This document shows positions 21,668 through 30,736 of a stretch of 38,073 bases of DNA, in pieces. The notes below the pieces were generated by a model. The model saw only the letters and a list, made by a program, of their open reading frames with translations, was not told where the DNA came from and ran no database searches. Source of the DNA: a virus; the IMG/VR virus record IMGVR_UViG_3300037882_001175, positions 1 to 38,073 of that record, one strand, 5' to 3'. The first letter of the stretch is position 1. Each line of letters begins with the position of its first letter. The translations under genes were made by a program, and so were the position numbers.

Positions 21668-22333
21668 ATGCCAATAAAATTAAATTGTGTTACATGTGAA
21701 AAAGAGTTTTATGTTGATCCATATAGGATTAAGGAAAATGCGAGATTTTGTAGCAAGAAATGTTTTCAAATTCAAATAGCAAGCAAATATATCTTTAATT
21801 GTAAGAATTGCGAAAAAGAACATATTGCATTTGGTTATACAGAGGGACGTAAGAAATATTGTTCAAGGTTATGTATGGAAGAATTTAGAACTCCAACACT
21901 TGAAAAGCTTGTAAAGAATAATTATGAAGTTAAAGAAAACGGATGTTGGGAGTGGACTAATTCGATATCTTCACAAACAGGATATGGAAAACTTGTTTTT
22001 AAAGGTTTAGATATGAGCGCACACAGAGCTTCTTATATACTTTTTAAAGGTAAAATACCTAAAGGAAAATATATTTGTCATTCTTGCGATAATAAGAAGT
22101 GTGTAAATCCAGATCATTTATGGGTAGGTACACAAAAAGAAAATATGCAAGATATGATTAAGAAGGGCAGGAAGGCATGTCAGAAAGGGAAAAGACACAG
22201 CGTGGAAACAATAAAAAAAATTAGTGATGCAAAAAAGGGATCTAAAGGATATTGGACTGGAAAAAGAAGAAGTGAAGAAACAAGGAGAAAAATAAGTGAA
22301 ACAAAAAGAAAGAGGAGTGACGCAAGTCACTAA
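21668..22333 (+). CDS. free-standing HNH endonuclease with NUMOD-like tail
   Basis: The protein is 221 aa, with AAGGGG before the ATG. Two Cys-rich N-terminal segments (NCVTCEKEF, FCSKKCF, NCKNCEKEH, YCSRLC) precede the HNH core (CWEWTN, TGYGK, AHRASY, CHSCDNKKCVNPDHLWVG). The C-terminus has NUMOD3-type repeats (KRHSVETIKKISDAKKGS, RRSEETRRKISETKR) that bind DNA. It shares its nuclease core with the HNH at 1172, also ending in QDMIKKGR. It lies between adaptor and tail genes and is flanked by no recognisable intron core. Confidence 0.85.
   Translation: MPIKLNCVTCEKEFYVDPYRIKENARFCSKKCFQIQIASKYIFNCKNCEKEHIAFGYTEGRKKYCSRLCMEEFRTPTLEKLVKNNYEVKENGCWEWTNSISSQTGYGKLVFKGLDMSAHRASYILFKGKIPKGKYICHSCDNKKCVNPDHLWVGTQKENMQDMIKKGRKACQKGKRHSVETIKKISDAKKGSKGYWTGKRRSEETRRKISETKRKRSDASH
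22316..22331. other. GNRA-capped hairpin at the HNH stop
   Basis: AGTGAC-GCAA-GTCACT is a 6-bp stem with a GCAA tetraloop, overlapping the HNH stop codon and just before the next ATG. Such capped stems are typical of structured RNAs. It may be a remnant or a processing signal. Confidence 0.35.
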
Positions 22334-22339
22334 TATTCA

Positions 22340-22954
22340 ATGACTTTTACCGTTGACGTGCCAATCTCAGGTGATACACTTGGAAGCACAAGGGATCGTA
22401 TTAGAGCTAATTTTCAAGAAACAGCGGCTGTTATGGCTATTAACCATGTTGCATTTAATCAACTTGGAAAAGGCAAGCATATTTATTTGCAAATGCCAGA
22501 AGTTGCAGCGTCAGGGGCTGGTGTACCTGTAACATTAGCTAACGAAATAGGTTTCTACTCTAAAAATGGTACTAATCCAGTAGAGCCTAATTTATGGTTT
22601 AGGGGTCAAACTAACGGTTATGAATATCAATTGACAAATGCAAATCAAGCTAATAACGCTACATTTGGTACGTTTACAAATTATCCTCCTGTTGTAGTTA
22701 ATCAAAATGGCGGTTGGACATTCCTTCCTGGTGGATTGCTTTTACAATACGGAATTATGGTTAGTACTGGATCATCTACAACTGTTACTTTTCCTGTTGC
22801 ATTTTCTACACTTGATACAGTAGTAACTGTTACAAGAAATTCGACAACAGGTTCTGCTGGTGGAGTTGGAAATGTACAACTTGCAACATTTGTTTTTTTA
22901 AGGGGTGGTGCTACTAATACTACATTTTACTGGCAAGCTATAGGAAAAGCATGA
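22340..22954 (+). CDS. tail protein with gp53-like C-terminal domain
   Basis: The protein is 204 aa. The N-terminus (ISGDTLGSTRDRIRANFQET) is a common tail-associated helix. The C-terminal ~85 residues (GGWTFLPGGLLLQYGIMVST, VTFPVAFSTLDTVVTVT, TTFYWQAIGKA) match the gp53-like tail-fibre C-terminal fold, with its G-x-x-x-L-P-x-G-L-x-x-Q-x-G opening and the F-x-W-x-A-I-G end. It is probably a short tail spike or fibre, with host-binding potential. The stop overlaps the next ATG. Confidence 0.65.
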   Translation: MTFTVDVPISGDTLGSTRDRIRANFQETAAVMAINHVAFNQLGKGKHIYLQMPEVAASGAGVPVTLANEIGFYSKNGTNPVEPNLWFRGQTNGYEYQLTNANQANNATFGTFTNYPPVVVNQNGGWTFLPGGLLLQYGIMVSTGSSTTVTFPVAFSTLDTVVTVTRNSTTGSAGGVGNVQLATFVFLRGGATNTTFYWQAIGKA

Positions 22955-25503
22955 TGCAATCAATTGATATATCAGGTTTTAACTCAGGCGCACAAAAGAA
23001 AAATAAAAAGCCGTTTTTGCTTGTTGATGATGCTTTTCAAGAGCTAAAAAATGCTTATGTTTGGCGTGAAGAAGTTAAAAAACGTGAGGGGATGCAATTC
23101 ATTGGAAGATTTAGACGTGTTTTTTCTGCGGCTTCTATTGGTAATTCTGGGGCATCACCTTGGACAATCAATACCCTTTACTCGACTTATGTCCCGGCTA
23201 TTGTATCGGAAGCAACAGCCGAAATAGAGCCTGGTAGTGTTATTATTACGATTGGTGCTATCACATTTACAGATCAAGGCAATGGATTACTTACAGGCTC
23301 AGTAGTCGGAAATAGTGGTTGGATTGATTATCTAACTGGGATTGTAACGTTGACCCATACAGCAGGTGCAGGCGTTGCATCTACTGCATCTTTAAATTAT
23401 TATCCGACGTTGCCAGCTATGGGGATTTGGGTTAGAGAAATACCTGGTATCAATGACGAGGAAACAATTTGGTTTGATACAAAGTATGCTTATAAAGTTG
23501 TAGGTGGCGACTTTCAAGAGTTTTTAACTCCAAGTGTCACATGGGATGGAACAGATTCAGACTTTTTCTGGTGTACAAATTACAGTGGTTCCGACTCTTC
23601 AAGAAGATTGTTTTTTGAAACAAACTTTACATTAAGTGCTGGCTCTCCAATGCGATATACCGATGGTATTACGTGGACAACGTTTCAACCTATTGTTGCG
23701 GCAGCACTTCCAACTTATTTATTTACTGCTCGTATTTTAATTCCATATTACGGTCGATTGTTAGCTTTAAATACCTATGAAGGTGACAATATTGGTACAG
23801 CTAGAAACTTCTTTTCAAGATGCCGTTTTTCACAAATTGGTAGCCCTGTTCAAGCGGACGCATGGCAATCTGATATTTTTGGTAAAGGTGGCTTTATTGA
23901 TGCCCCTACAAATGAAGAAATTATATCTGCAACATTTTATAAAAATACATTGATTGTACAGTTTGAGCGTTCCACGTGGCGTTTACAATATGTCGGAGAA
24001 TATGGAATACCTTTTCTTTGGGAGCGTATATCGTCTGATTTTGGTTCTGAATCTACTTTTTCTACGGTTTTATTCGACAATGGGGTTTTGGCTGTTGCTG
24101 ATAAGGCTATTGTTGTAAGCTCTGGCGGTGATGTAAAGCGTATTGATTTAGATATACCGGATTTAGTTTACGACTTCTTAAATTCTGACAACGGCGTAAA
24201 ACGAGTACAAGGTATACGAGACTTTAAAAAAGAAATAGTTTATTGGTGTTATCCTAATTTTAACACTTTATATACTGGTCAATATTTTCCCAACGAAACA
24301 GTTATTTATAATTATCGAAATAATACATATGCTTTTTTTAGAAATAATGTCACTTGTTATGGTAACTTTCAGTATGATGTTAATATTACATGGGACAGGC
24401 TAGATGTATACTGGGATAGCTACCAAGTTGGTTGGGATGATGTAGGACAAGCAAAATTGCCTTTAATAGTTTCAGGCAACCAACAAGGATTTGGGCATTT
24501 CTACGGTTACCCAGATGTCGAGGCTCTAGCAGATAGCTCAATTGACGCATTAGATCAAGAAAGCCTTTCAGTTACCGCTGTTACCGTTGGCGTAGATGTT
24601 GTTTTAACAATAAAGAATCACAATCTACAGAATGATGAAATCATTTATTTGACTGGGTTAAATTATGTTGTAACAACATCACCTGCAACTTTAGGATCAA
24701 CAACGCTAAATGACCAAATCTACATGGTGCAAATTGTTGACCTTAACAATGTTAGATTGTTTAAATGGGATCAGACACAAAAACAATTTTATACTAATTT
24801 TACAGTGACAAATGTTGGCGATTATGTTGGCGGTGGTTTAGTTGCTTTATTTCCTAGGGTTTATATACAAACTAAAGATTTTAACCCTGCAAAACAGATC
24901 GGACAAAATATATTATGTAACTCAATTGATTTTCTTTTTGATGCTACAGTGCCAGCTCCAATGAATGTACAGTTACAAATGAATACAAAGTTAGCAGTTC
25001 AAGCAAATGTTTTAGATGATTTAACAAATAGATTTATCGGTAATCAAAATATAGAACAATCAAATAGTAAAACTGGATATGTGCAAAACGTTACAACTGG
25101 AATAGGTGCTAATCCTTGTGTCATAACAAGTACTCAACATGGGCTATTAAATAATGACGAAGTAAGCTTTCAGCAAATAGGAGGCACAACAAATTTAAAT
25201 GGTATTAACTATGTTGTAACTTTTATAGACGTAAATAACTTTAGCATTGGTGTTGACGCTACAGGGTACACAGCATATACACAAGGTGGTTATTGGGTAC
25301 AAAGCAAGCAACAATATTATACTTTAAGCTCTAAATATGCTTGGCATCGCTTCTTTGCTAACGCCTATGGTCAATATATGTCAGTAGTCATAACAAATAA
25401 CGATGAGCAGATGGCTCAACTTAGCACGCATCAACAAAACTTTGTATTAAACGCCATGAAGATTAGCTTTAGACCTGCTGGCACTAACATTTTTGGTAAA
25501 TAA
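22951..25503 (+). CDS. tail hub / nozzle-like protein (P22 gp10 or T7 gp12-like position)
   Basis: The protein is 850 aa. The N-terminus (IDISGFNSGAQKKNKKPFLL, LKNAYVWREEVKKREGMQFI) matches the opening seen in podovirus tail-tube or nozzle proteins (NAYVWR...KREG). Residues ~95-150 hold a beta module (ITFTDQGNGLLTGSVVGNSG, WIDYLTGIVTLT) shared with the adaptor. The middle repeats the beta-propeller pattern (TFYKNTLIVQFERSTWRLQ). Residues ~535-640 and ~705-790 are two FCCH-like beta domains (HNLQNDEIIYLTGLNYVV and HGLLNNDEVSFQQIGG...GINYVV). It likely forms the tail tube through which DNA passes. Confidence 0.7.
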   Translation: MMQSIDISGFNSGAQKKNKKPFLLVDDAFQELKNAYVWREEVKKREGMQFIGRFRRVFSAASIGNSGASPWTINTLYSTYVPAIVSEATAEIEPGSVIITIGAITFTDQGNGLLTGSVVGNSGWIDYLTGIVTLTHTAGAGVASTASLNYYPTLPAMGIWVREIPGINDEETIWFDTKYAYKVVGGDFQEFLTPSVTWDGTDSDFFWCTNYSGSDSSRRLFFETNFTLSAGSPMRYTDGITWTTFQPIVAAALPTYLFTARILIPYYGRLLALNTYEGDNIGTARNFFSRCRFSQIGSPVQADAWQSDIFGKGGFIDAPTNEEIISATFYKNTLIVQFERSTWRLQYVGEYGIPFLWERISSDFGSESTFSTVLFDNGVLAVADKAIVVSSGGDVKRIDLDIPDLVYDFLNSDNGVKRVQGIRDFKKEIVYWCYPNFNTLYTGQYFPNETVIYNYRNNTYAFFRNNVTCYGNFQYDVNITWDRLDVYWDSYQVGWDDVGQAKLPLIVSGNQQGFGHFYGYPDVEALADSSIDALDQESLSVTAVTVGVDVVLTIKNHNLQNDEIIYLTGLNYVVTTSPATLGSTTLNDQIYMVQIVDLNNVRLFKWDQTQKQFYTNFTVTNVGDYVGGGLVALFPRVYIQTKDFNPAKQIGQNILCNSIDFLFDATVPAPMNVQLQMNTKLAVQANVLDDLTNRFIGNQNIEQSNSKTGYVQNVTTGIGANPCVITSTQHGLLNNDEVSFQQIGGTTNLNGINYVVTFIDVNNFSIGVDATGYTAYTQGGYWVQSKQQYYTLSSKYAWHRFFANAYGQYMSVVITNNDEQMAQLSTHQQNFVLNAMKISFRPAGTNIFGK

Positions 25504-25907
25504 TGGCACAACATTTAAATTTATACAAAACATTCAACATACACGAGAACACACCTGTAGGTTTTTATAAACAATTAAATGAAGAATTCTTTTTTGATTT
25601 TGACCCATGCCCACCAAATCCTGAATTTGGTGGATTAAAAAAAGATTGGAATGGAAATATTTACATCAATCCTCCTTATGGAAAAGCTATTCGAAGATGG
25701 CTTGAAAAAGCGTTAGAAGAGATTAAAAAAGGAAATGCAAAAACTTGTGTATTTCTTTTACCTTCATATACCGATGTTAAATGGTTTCATGAAATAGTTT
25801 TGCCAAACGCTAATGAAATCAGATTTATAAAAGGGAGGTTAAAATTTGGGGATCATAAACAAAGCGCACCTTTTGCAAATGTGTTAGTAATTTTTAAAGG
25901 TAAATAA
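25503..25907 (+). CDS. phage N6-adenine DNA methyltransferase (Dam-like)
   Basis: The protein is 134 aa, short as usual for the phage Dam family (DNA N-6-adenine-methyltransferase type). The order DFDPCPPNPEFGG (residues 32-44), INPPYG (55-60, catalytic NPPY) and the C-terminal KGRLKFGDHKQSAPFANVLV is characteristic. It methylates adenine at a short site and can protect phage DNA from restriction. It begins in the last base of the tail-hub stop, so it is coexpressed with late genes. Confidence 0.88.
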   Translation: MAQHLNLYKTFNIHENTPVGFYKQLNEEFFFDFDPCPPNPEFGGLKKDWNGNIYINPPYGKAIRRWLEKALEEIKKGNAKTCVFLLPSYTDVKWFHEIVLPNANEIRFIKGRLKFGDHKQSAPFANVLVIFKGK

Positions 25908-26084
25908 ATGAATATATTAGATCAGAAATTATTTGATTACATGCACTGTAATCTAGTACATAAAAAAAAGCCTTTTGCAACTGGTGAACTTAAAAAAGAT
26001 GAGGATGGTTTTATCGTTCCAGTTATAGAATGGCGGTGTGTTGAATGTGAATGTAAAACCGCTTTAAATGAAGGAAAAACATGA
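25908..26084 (+). CDS. hypothetical 58-aa Cys-containing protein
   Basis: AAAGG precedes the ATG. The product (MNILDQKLFDYMHCNLVHKK..., EWRCVECECKTALNEGKT) has four Cys that could bind zinc. Its end overlaps the next ATG (ATGA). Near the 3' end it carries the weaker copy 3 of the dispersed palindrome. Confidence 0.6.
   Translation: MNILDQKLFDYMHCNLVHKKKPFATGELKKDEDGFIVPVIEWRCVECECKTALNEGKT
26052..26068. repeat. dispersed 17-bp palindrome, copy 3 (one mismatch)
   Basis: TGTAAAACCGCTTTAAA differs from copy 2 at a single base (C to A in the right arm). Confidence 0.5.
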
Positions 26085-26563
26085 GTTTTTCAAGCAACAT
26101 ACCGGGACTACAGAATCAGTTAGATATTAGCATTGAGTTACCAGAAGACCCTAAAGAAATGCGAGATATGCTAAATGATGTGTATCAAAGCATAGCGTCA
26201 ACGGTAAATAGTAAAGAAGGTGCTTTATTTGTTCCTATTGAAAAACTTACAAGCGGTCAATATTTTACCCCTACAAATCCACAAAAAAATAGGGCAGTTT
26301 ATAGGATGGTAGTAGACTTTGGAACGTTACCAAATACAGCGACCACAAGTGTAGCTCATAATATAGTCGGCTGGAATTTTCAGTTTAGATTAACGAGAGC
26401 TTATGGTGCTGCTACTGATCCGATAGGAATTACAGCAATTCCAATCCCAAATGACAATATATTTTTAGAAATTAATGCGACAAATGCTATAGTGACAACA
26501 ACAGCAGATTATAGTGCCTACACTGAAAGCACTATAGTTATAGAATTTACGAAAAATTTATAA
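26081..26563 (+). CDS. tail-associated structural protein (160 aa)
   Basis: A helical N-terminus (ELPEDPKEMRDMLNDVYQSI) precedes a beta domain with AVYRMVVDFGTLPNTATTSV, AHNIVGWNF and a beta-rich end. The phrase V-x-F-G-x-L-P-N-T-x-x-x-x-V-A-H-x-I recurs in tail proteins of many podophages. Role in the tail or baseplate is inferred. Confidence 0.6.
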   Translation: MSFSSNIPGLQNQLDISIELPEDPKEMRDMLNDVYQSIASTVNSKEGALFVPIEKLTSGQYFTPTNPQKNRAVYRMVVDFGTLPNTATTSVAHNIVGWNFQFRLTRAYGAATDPIGITAIPIPNDNIFLEINATNAIVTTTADYSAYTESTIVIEFTKNL

Positions 26564-26574
26564 GGTAGGTAAAT

Positions 26575-27243
26575 ATGTCTTGGATTCCAATGGCAGCACA
26601 GGCAGGGATGTCAATTTATAACGCTCTTAATCCACCGGATAATACTCCCCAAAAACTAGACACTATGAATAGTGGGCAAAAGAAATTACTTAAGCAAATG
26701 ACTAGTATGCTAAGTAACAAGGGTTCGTTAGGTCAAGGGATGCAAGGCGGTATAGATTTACAACGACAATTGATGGATCCTTCATCTCAAGCAGTCGAGC
26801 AATTTGCTCAACCCTACATGAATCAATTTAATCAGCAAACTATTCCAAATTTATCTGAAAGATTTGCAGGAATGGGGGCTATGGGTGGTGGTTTATCCTC
26901 CTCCGGTTTTGGTCAATCATTAGGTGCAGCAGGTGGCAATTTACAAGCAATGTTAGCGCAGTTAAAAGCAGGATTAGGACAACAAGCAGCACAAAGCTTA
27001 ATGGGTCATTATTCAAATTTATCAAATCAATCTTTAAGCGCTCAACCTTTTGCATATATGAGACAGCAAGAAGCTCCAGGCATGGGTGGCGGTTTTATGC
27101 AAGGATTTGGACAAGGTGGATTTCCTGGACTTGGTAGTATGTTTAGTGGTGGTGGCGGTGGTGGAAATTCTTATCAAGGACCATCATATTCTAGTATTCA
27201 ATCAAACCCATTAGTTCAACAAGCAAAAGGCATTACAGCTTAA
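26575..27243 (+). CDS. probable ejection/internal virion protein (222 aa)
   Basis: The protein starts with a membrane-like helix (WIPMAAQAGMSIYNALNPP) and is rich in Gly, Gln and Met, with a helical middle (FAQPYMNQFNQQTIPNLSER, LGAAGGNLQAMLAQLKAGLG) and a Gly-rich tail. Small Gly/Gln proteins of this build are internal proteins ejected with the DNA in several podophages. Assignment is by composition and position. Confidence 0.55.
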   Translation: MSWIPMAAQAGMSIYNALNPPDNTPQKLDTMNSGQKKLLKQMTSMLSNKGSLGQGMQGGIDLQRQLMDPSSQAVEQFAQPYMNQFNQQTIPNLSERFAGMGAMGGGLSSSGFGQSLGAAGGNLQAMLAQLKAGLGQQAAQSLMGHYSNLSNQSLSAQPFAYMRQQEAPGMGGGFMQGFGQGGFPGLGSMFSGGGGGGNSYQGPSYSSIQSNPLVQQAKGITA

Positions 27244-27259
27244 AAAAGGAATAAATAAA

Positions 27260-28783
27260 ATGGTACAATTTTTTGATTTAGCTCCAAGTCCAAGAGAAAT
27301 GCAGCAAGCTGAAATAGGTAGATCTTTGGGTCAAGGGCTTGCAAAAAGGATGGGTTTACAAGAGGCTGAGACTGCTGCAAATAATGCTAATGGTGATCCT
27401 GTTAAATTGGCTTTTGCTTTAGCTAGGGCAAGTGCAGCAGCCCCTGGAATGGAAAGGTCTTTAGGACAAATTTATGAGCAACTTTTAGCAAGAACAAATG
27501 CAAAAGGTGTTGCGGAAGGTTTAGGGGATGCAACAGGTGGAAACACAAGTACTACGCCAAATATTGATCAACCTAGTTTGCCAACAAATCAAGATCCTAA
27601 TCTTGTACAACCTATAGCAAATGCAACACAGCAAACGCAACCAATAGAGAGTCAAAAAACTTCTCCTCACAATATAGATGCTATTGCAAATCAATATCTT
27701 GGTGAGGTAAGACCTGATTTAGTAAATCCTGCTACAGCTTATGGAGCTATTAATACATTTGATTCTGAATTAAAACAAGATTTATCCCCATCCGAAGAAG
27801 CCGGAATTCGACAGAAAGCAATGGATAAATATAAAAGCCCCGATGTTGTAAATCAAATTGTAGATAGAGTTAGAGAAGGCGTCAAAACAAAATATAATGA
27901 AAATCTAGCAAAATATAATTTTGATGATAAAGCCCTTAATCAAATTAAAGAAAAATGGAATACATTTTCACAAGGGGCAGAAGCTAGACTCCAACCACAT
28001 TTGAGTAAATATGATGAAGGTGGATTTACAAGAACAAAAGAAGTTTTAAAAAATAAATATAATCAATATGCTGCTGCTTTACCTACAAATATGACACCTG
28101 AACAAATGCACACCAACGCTATGGCATTAGTTCAAAATGATATAAATAAATTAGATGCACTTGCAACTTTACCTTCTGCCCCTCCTTTTAGAAATCAACA
28201 AGACGCTAAAAATTACATTGATTCTAACAAACAAGCTTATAAAGATTTAGCAGATCAAGGGTTTACAGAGGCTTTAAAAGAAGATGCTATTTTAAATAAA
28301 GATCTAGGAAATGAAGAATTTCATTCTTTGATTTGGGGAGATCAAACTAGTAAACCTATTTTAAATGAATTGCATTCGTTTAAAGCACCAAAAGAATATG
28401 ACCAAAAAAATGTTGGAGGTGTGCAGATAAATAAATACAATCCTACATATCCACAGCAAAAAGAAAAATATATAAATGAATTGTCTGCAACATTAAAAAA
28501 GTTAAAGAAAACAGATGATTTAGTTTTAGCACGAGCAATGGTTTTAGATTCGGATGGTACGATTGATGATTTTAATAAAGCTTTAACTCAAGCGCGAGAA
28601 AATGGGCTTGAACTATCCGCATTTCAAAGATCACAATTACAAGAAATAAATATCCCCAGAACGCCTCCTTTGTATGAATTTTTTAGTGAGGAAAATACAA
28701 ATTTAAACCCGTTTAGCTCAAATTACAAACCTTTTCTTAAAGCTTGGGCGCCTTGGATTAATGAAATGAGAGGAAAAAAATGA
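27260..28783 (+). CDS. probable large ejection/internal virion protein (507 aa)
   Basis: The N-terminus (FFDLAPSPREMQQAEIGRSL) is short and helical, followed by an alanine-rich helical part, a Gln/Pro/Thr-rich linker (~residues 90-135) and a long helical domain with charged repeats. AAAAGGA precedes the ATG. It overlaps the next gene (ATGA). No enzyme motif is seen. The region after tail-tube genes usually holds internal proteins in podophages. Confidence 0.55.
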   Translation: MVQFFDLAPSPREMQQAEIGRSLGQGLAKRMGLQEAETAANNANGDPVKLAFALARASAAAPGMERSLGQIYEQLLARTNAKGVAEGLGDATGGNTSTTPNIDQPSLPTNQDPNLVQPIANATQQTQPIESQKTSPHNIDAIANQYLGEVRPDLVNPATAYGAINTFDSELKQDLSPSEEAGIRQKAMDKYKSPDVVNQIVDRVREGVKTKYNENLAKYNFDDKALNQIKEKWNTFSQGAEARLQPHLSKYDEGGFTRTKEVLKNKYNQYAAALPTNMTPEQMHTNAMALVQNDINKLDALATLPSAPPFRNQQDAKNYIDSNKQAYKDLADQGFTEALKEDAILNKDLGNEEFHSLIWGDQTSKPILNELHSFKAPKEYDQKNVGGVQINKYNPTYPQQKEKYINELSATLKKLKKTDDLVLARAMVLDSDGTIDDFNKALTQARENGLELSAFQRSQLQEINIPRTPPLYEFFSEENTNLNPFSSNYKPFLKAWAPWINEMRGKK

Positions 28784-30360
28784 CGGCAATATTAGGAGCT
28801 TTAACCTCCGGTCGTACAGCTCAACAGATTTTAAGATATTTGTCACAGCAAAATCCACGATTAGCGCAACAAATTAACAGTGCTATAAATGCCGGTCATT
28901 CTTTAGATCATATTGTACGCTATATGTCTAAGCATGAAAAAAAAATAGGAAAATTAATACCCGATGAAAAAACTTCAAGATCATCTAATTTATACAAAAC
29001 AGCTCAAAAAGATTTACACCCTGCTTTAGAAGGTGGCGCTAAAGCTTTAGGAGTGGGGTTAGGAATTGCAACTGCCGCAACAGGCGCAGGATTAGCTTTA
29101 AACGCTGGAAGAAATGCAGCTGTTCAAGCATCACAAATATTACCTGCTTTACAGCAACAAGGACAAGCAGCACAAACAGCAGGTAGTGCTATAATTCCAA
29201 ACGCCCCACCCCCTACGCCATCGCCCATACAACCAACACCAATCCCAACACAAGACGCAGGTATTGTCCCTCAAGGTGTAGCACCTCAAACACCAGGGCA
29301 ACAGATTGGACAAGGTATACAAGCGCCAATTACACAAGCATTACAGCCATCAAGTCCTACACAAATAGCGCAAGCATCGCAAGCAATACCAGATCAGATG
29401 CAACAACAGCCAGAAGCGATGATGCCACAGCAAGCCCCCCAACAACTGCCAATATTTGAGCAATTACTAGGCGGTATAGACCCTGCAACTTTAGAGCCTG
29501 CAAAGCAACAACAACTTCAATTTCTTAGCCAGATAAGCGATCAATTGCAGTCCAAAGGGAAGACAATTAATGATCCTGAATTTATTAAATTAGGTAAAAA
29601 GATCAAGGATATTGTCAAGGGAAAGCCTGGCATGATGATTGAAGAAACTGCTAGATTTAACGCAGGTCAAGAACAAAAACAAGCCAATGTAAAGCCGCTT
29701 GACATTGAGCAAACAGAACAGCCAACAAGCATCGTTGAACCTGCAAAGATTACAAAGCCACAAAGTATAGCTAAGGGTGAATCTGTAATTACAGAAGATG
29801 GAAACATTGCAGAAGTCAAAGGGACATCCGGTAATAATTTTCTTATCGAAGAAAATGGGAAAGTGCGTCAGGTTCCAATGGATTCTCTTCGCTCGCAACC
29901 AGAAGCTATTAAAAAAGCTAAGATTGTTTTTGATCCTAGCAAAGTACCTGAAAGCGAAAAATCAGCAGCTCTTGCATTTTCAGTTCCTATGCCCGACAGA
30001 TCATCTATTATTAATATGTTTCACGATGGCAGTTATTACGTTTATCGGCGTAAAGATGGTAAACCTATTGATGAAAGCATTATTAAAAGAATTATTGAAG
30101 GTCAAGACATTCCTATGACAACTGGCGAAACTTTTATGGGGTCATGGAATCAAGATACAGGCGATTCAAGAGGTTCTGCTGCATTCAAAGAACTAACAGC
30201 AATGGCACAAGACGCAACAAAGCCTGATGATCCTACAAAACCTTTAATCTTTGAAAAAATTACAAACAGTTTTACTCATGGATATATAAAAGAATTTATG
30301 CAATTATTAAAAGAAACAGGAAAAAATTTCAGTGCCAAACCAAAAAAACAAAAAAAATAA
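28780..30360 (+). CDS. probable ejection protein with membrane-inserting segment (526 aa)
   Basis: Residues ~90-115 form a Gly/Ala hydrophobic stretch (GVGLGIATAATGAGLALNAG) suited to membrane insertion. A Gln/Pro/Ala-rich region follows (~120-225), then helical segments and a basic C-terminus (KKQKK). It contains copy 4 of the dispersed palindrome near residue 304. It forms a set with the two preceding genes. No lysozyme or transglycosylase motif was found. Confidence 0.55.
   Translation: MTAILGALTSGRTAQQILRYLSQQNPRLAQQINSAINAGHSLDHIVRYMSKHEKKIGKLIPDEKTSRSSNLYKTAQKDLHPALEGGAKALGVGLGIATAATGAGLALNAGRNAAVQASQILPALQQQGQAAQTAGSAIIPNAPPPTPSPIQPTPIPTQDAGIVPQGVAPQTPGQQIGQGIQAPITQALQPSSPTQIAQASQAIPDQMQQQPEAMMPQQAPQQLPIFEQLLGGIDPATLEPAKQQQLQFLSQISDQLQSKGKTINDPEFIKLGKKIKDIVKGKPGMMIEETARFNAGQEQKQANVKPLDIEQTEQPTSIVEPAKITKPQSIAKGESVITEDGNIAEVKGTSGNNFLIEENGKVRQVPMDSLRSQPEAIKKAKIVFDPSKVPESEKSAALAFSVPMPDRSSIINMFHDGSYYVYRRKDGKPIDESIIKRIIEGQDIPMTTGETFMGSWNQDTGDSRGSAAFKELTAMAQDATKPDDPTKPLIFEKITNSFTHGYIKEFMQLLKETGKNFSAKPKKQKK
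29688..29704. repeat. dispersed 17-bp palindrome, copy 4
   Basis: TGTAAAGCCGCTTGACA. The reading phase (Val-Lys-Pro-Leu-Asp) differs from copies 2 and 5, so a shared peptide does not explain it. Confidence 0.65.
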
Positions 30361-30433
30361 ACCTACAAAAGAAGATTTATTTACAGCTTTATTGTTTCAA
30401 AAAGTAATTAAAAAGATGAAGTCTGGAAAATAA
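30332..30433 (+). CDS. possible 33-aa basic peptide
   Basis: A GTG at 30332, inside the end of the previous gene, with AGGAAA upstream, opens MPNQKNKKNKPTKEDLFTAL and a basic end. Alternative start codon and short length keep it tentative. Confidence 0.45.
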   Translation: MPNQKNKKNKPTKEDLFTALLFQKVIKKMKSGK

Positions 30434-30434
30434 T

Positions 30435-30572
30435 TTATTTATTGGGATTATAATAATAATATAATCTATCTGAAATTTTTTCAAAGAAACATGACTCAAC
30501 ACCGAGCCAATTTAAAAACCTAGATAGACGCAGTAAAAATAATGCTATGTAAACCGCTAGTTTTTCAATCAT
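30435..30572 (-). CDS. 45-aa small membrane protein
   Basis: The ATG overlaps the preceding stop (ATGA). One hydrophobic segment (LAVYIALFLLRLSRFLNWLG) is followed by a Tyr-rich tail. It is the last gene of a three-gene minus-strand cassette. Confidence 0.5.
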   Translation of the reverse strand: MIEKLAVYIALFLLRLSRFLNWLGVESCFFEKISDRLYYYYNPNK

Positions 30573-30736
30573 CCTTTATACAAAGCCGAAAAAGTTCCTT
30601 GTTCTATAGCGTTTAATATTTCTTCTTTTATAATAGCCCCTGTATACCCATCACCGGATTCCATAGCAGTTAAAAAAGCTTCTTTAACGCCTTCTGTTAT
30701 AGCTTCTAATATTTCTTGTTTATTTATATTTTTCAT
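30569..30736 (-). CDS. hypothetical 55-aa helical protein
   Basis: The frame (MKNINKQEILEAITEGVKEA, ..., EEILNAIEQGTFSALYKG) is amphipathic and contains the repeated pattern EILxAIxxG. Both ends overlap neighbours in ATGA form, so the three genes are coupled. Not recognised. Confidence 0.6.
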   Translation of the reverse strand: MKNINKQEILEAITEGVKEAFLTAMESGDGYTGAIIKEEILNAIEQGTFSALYKG

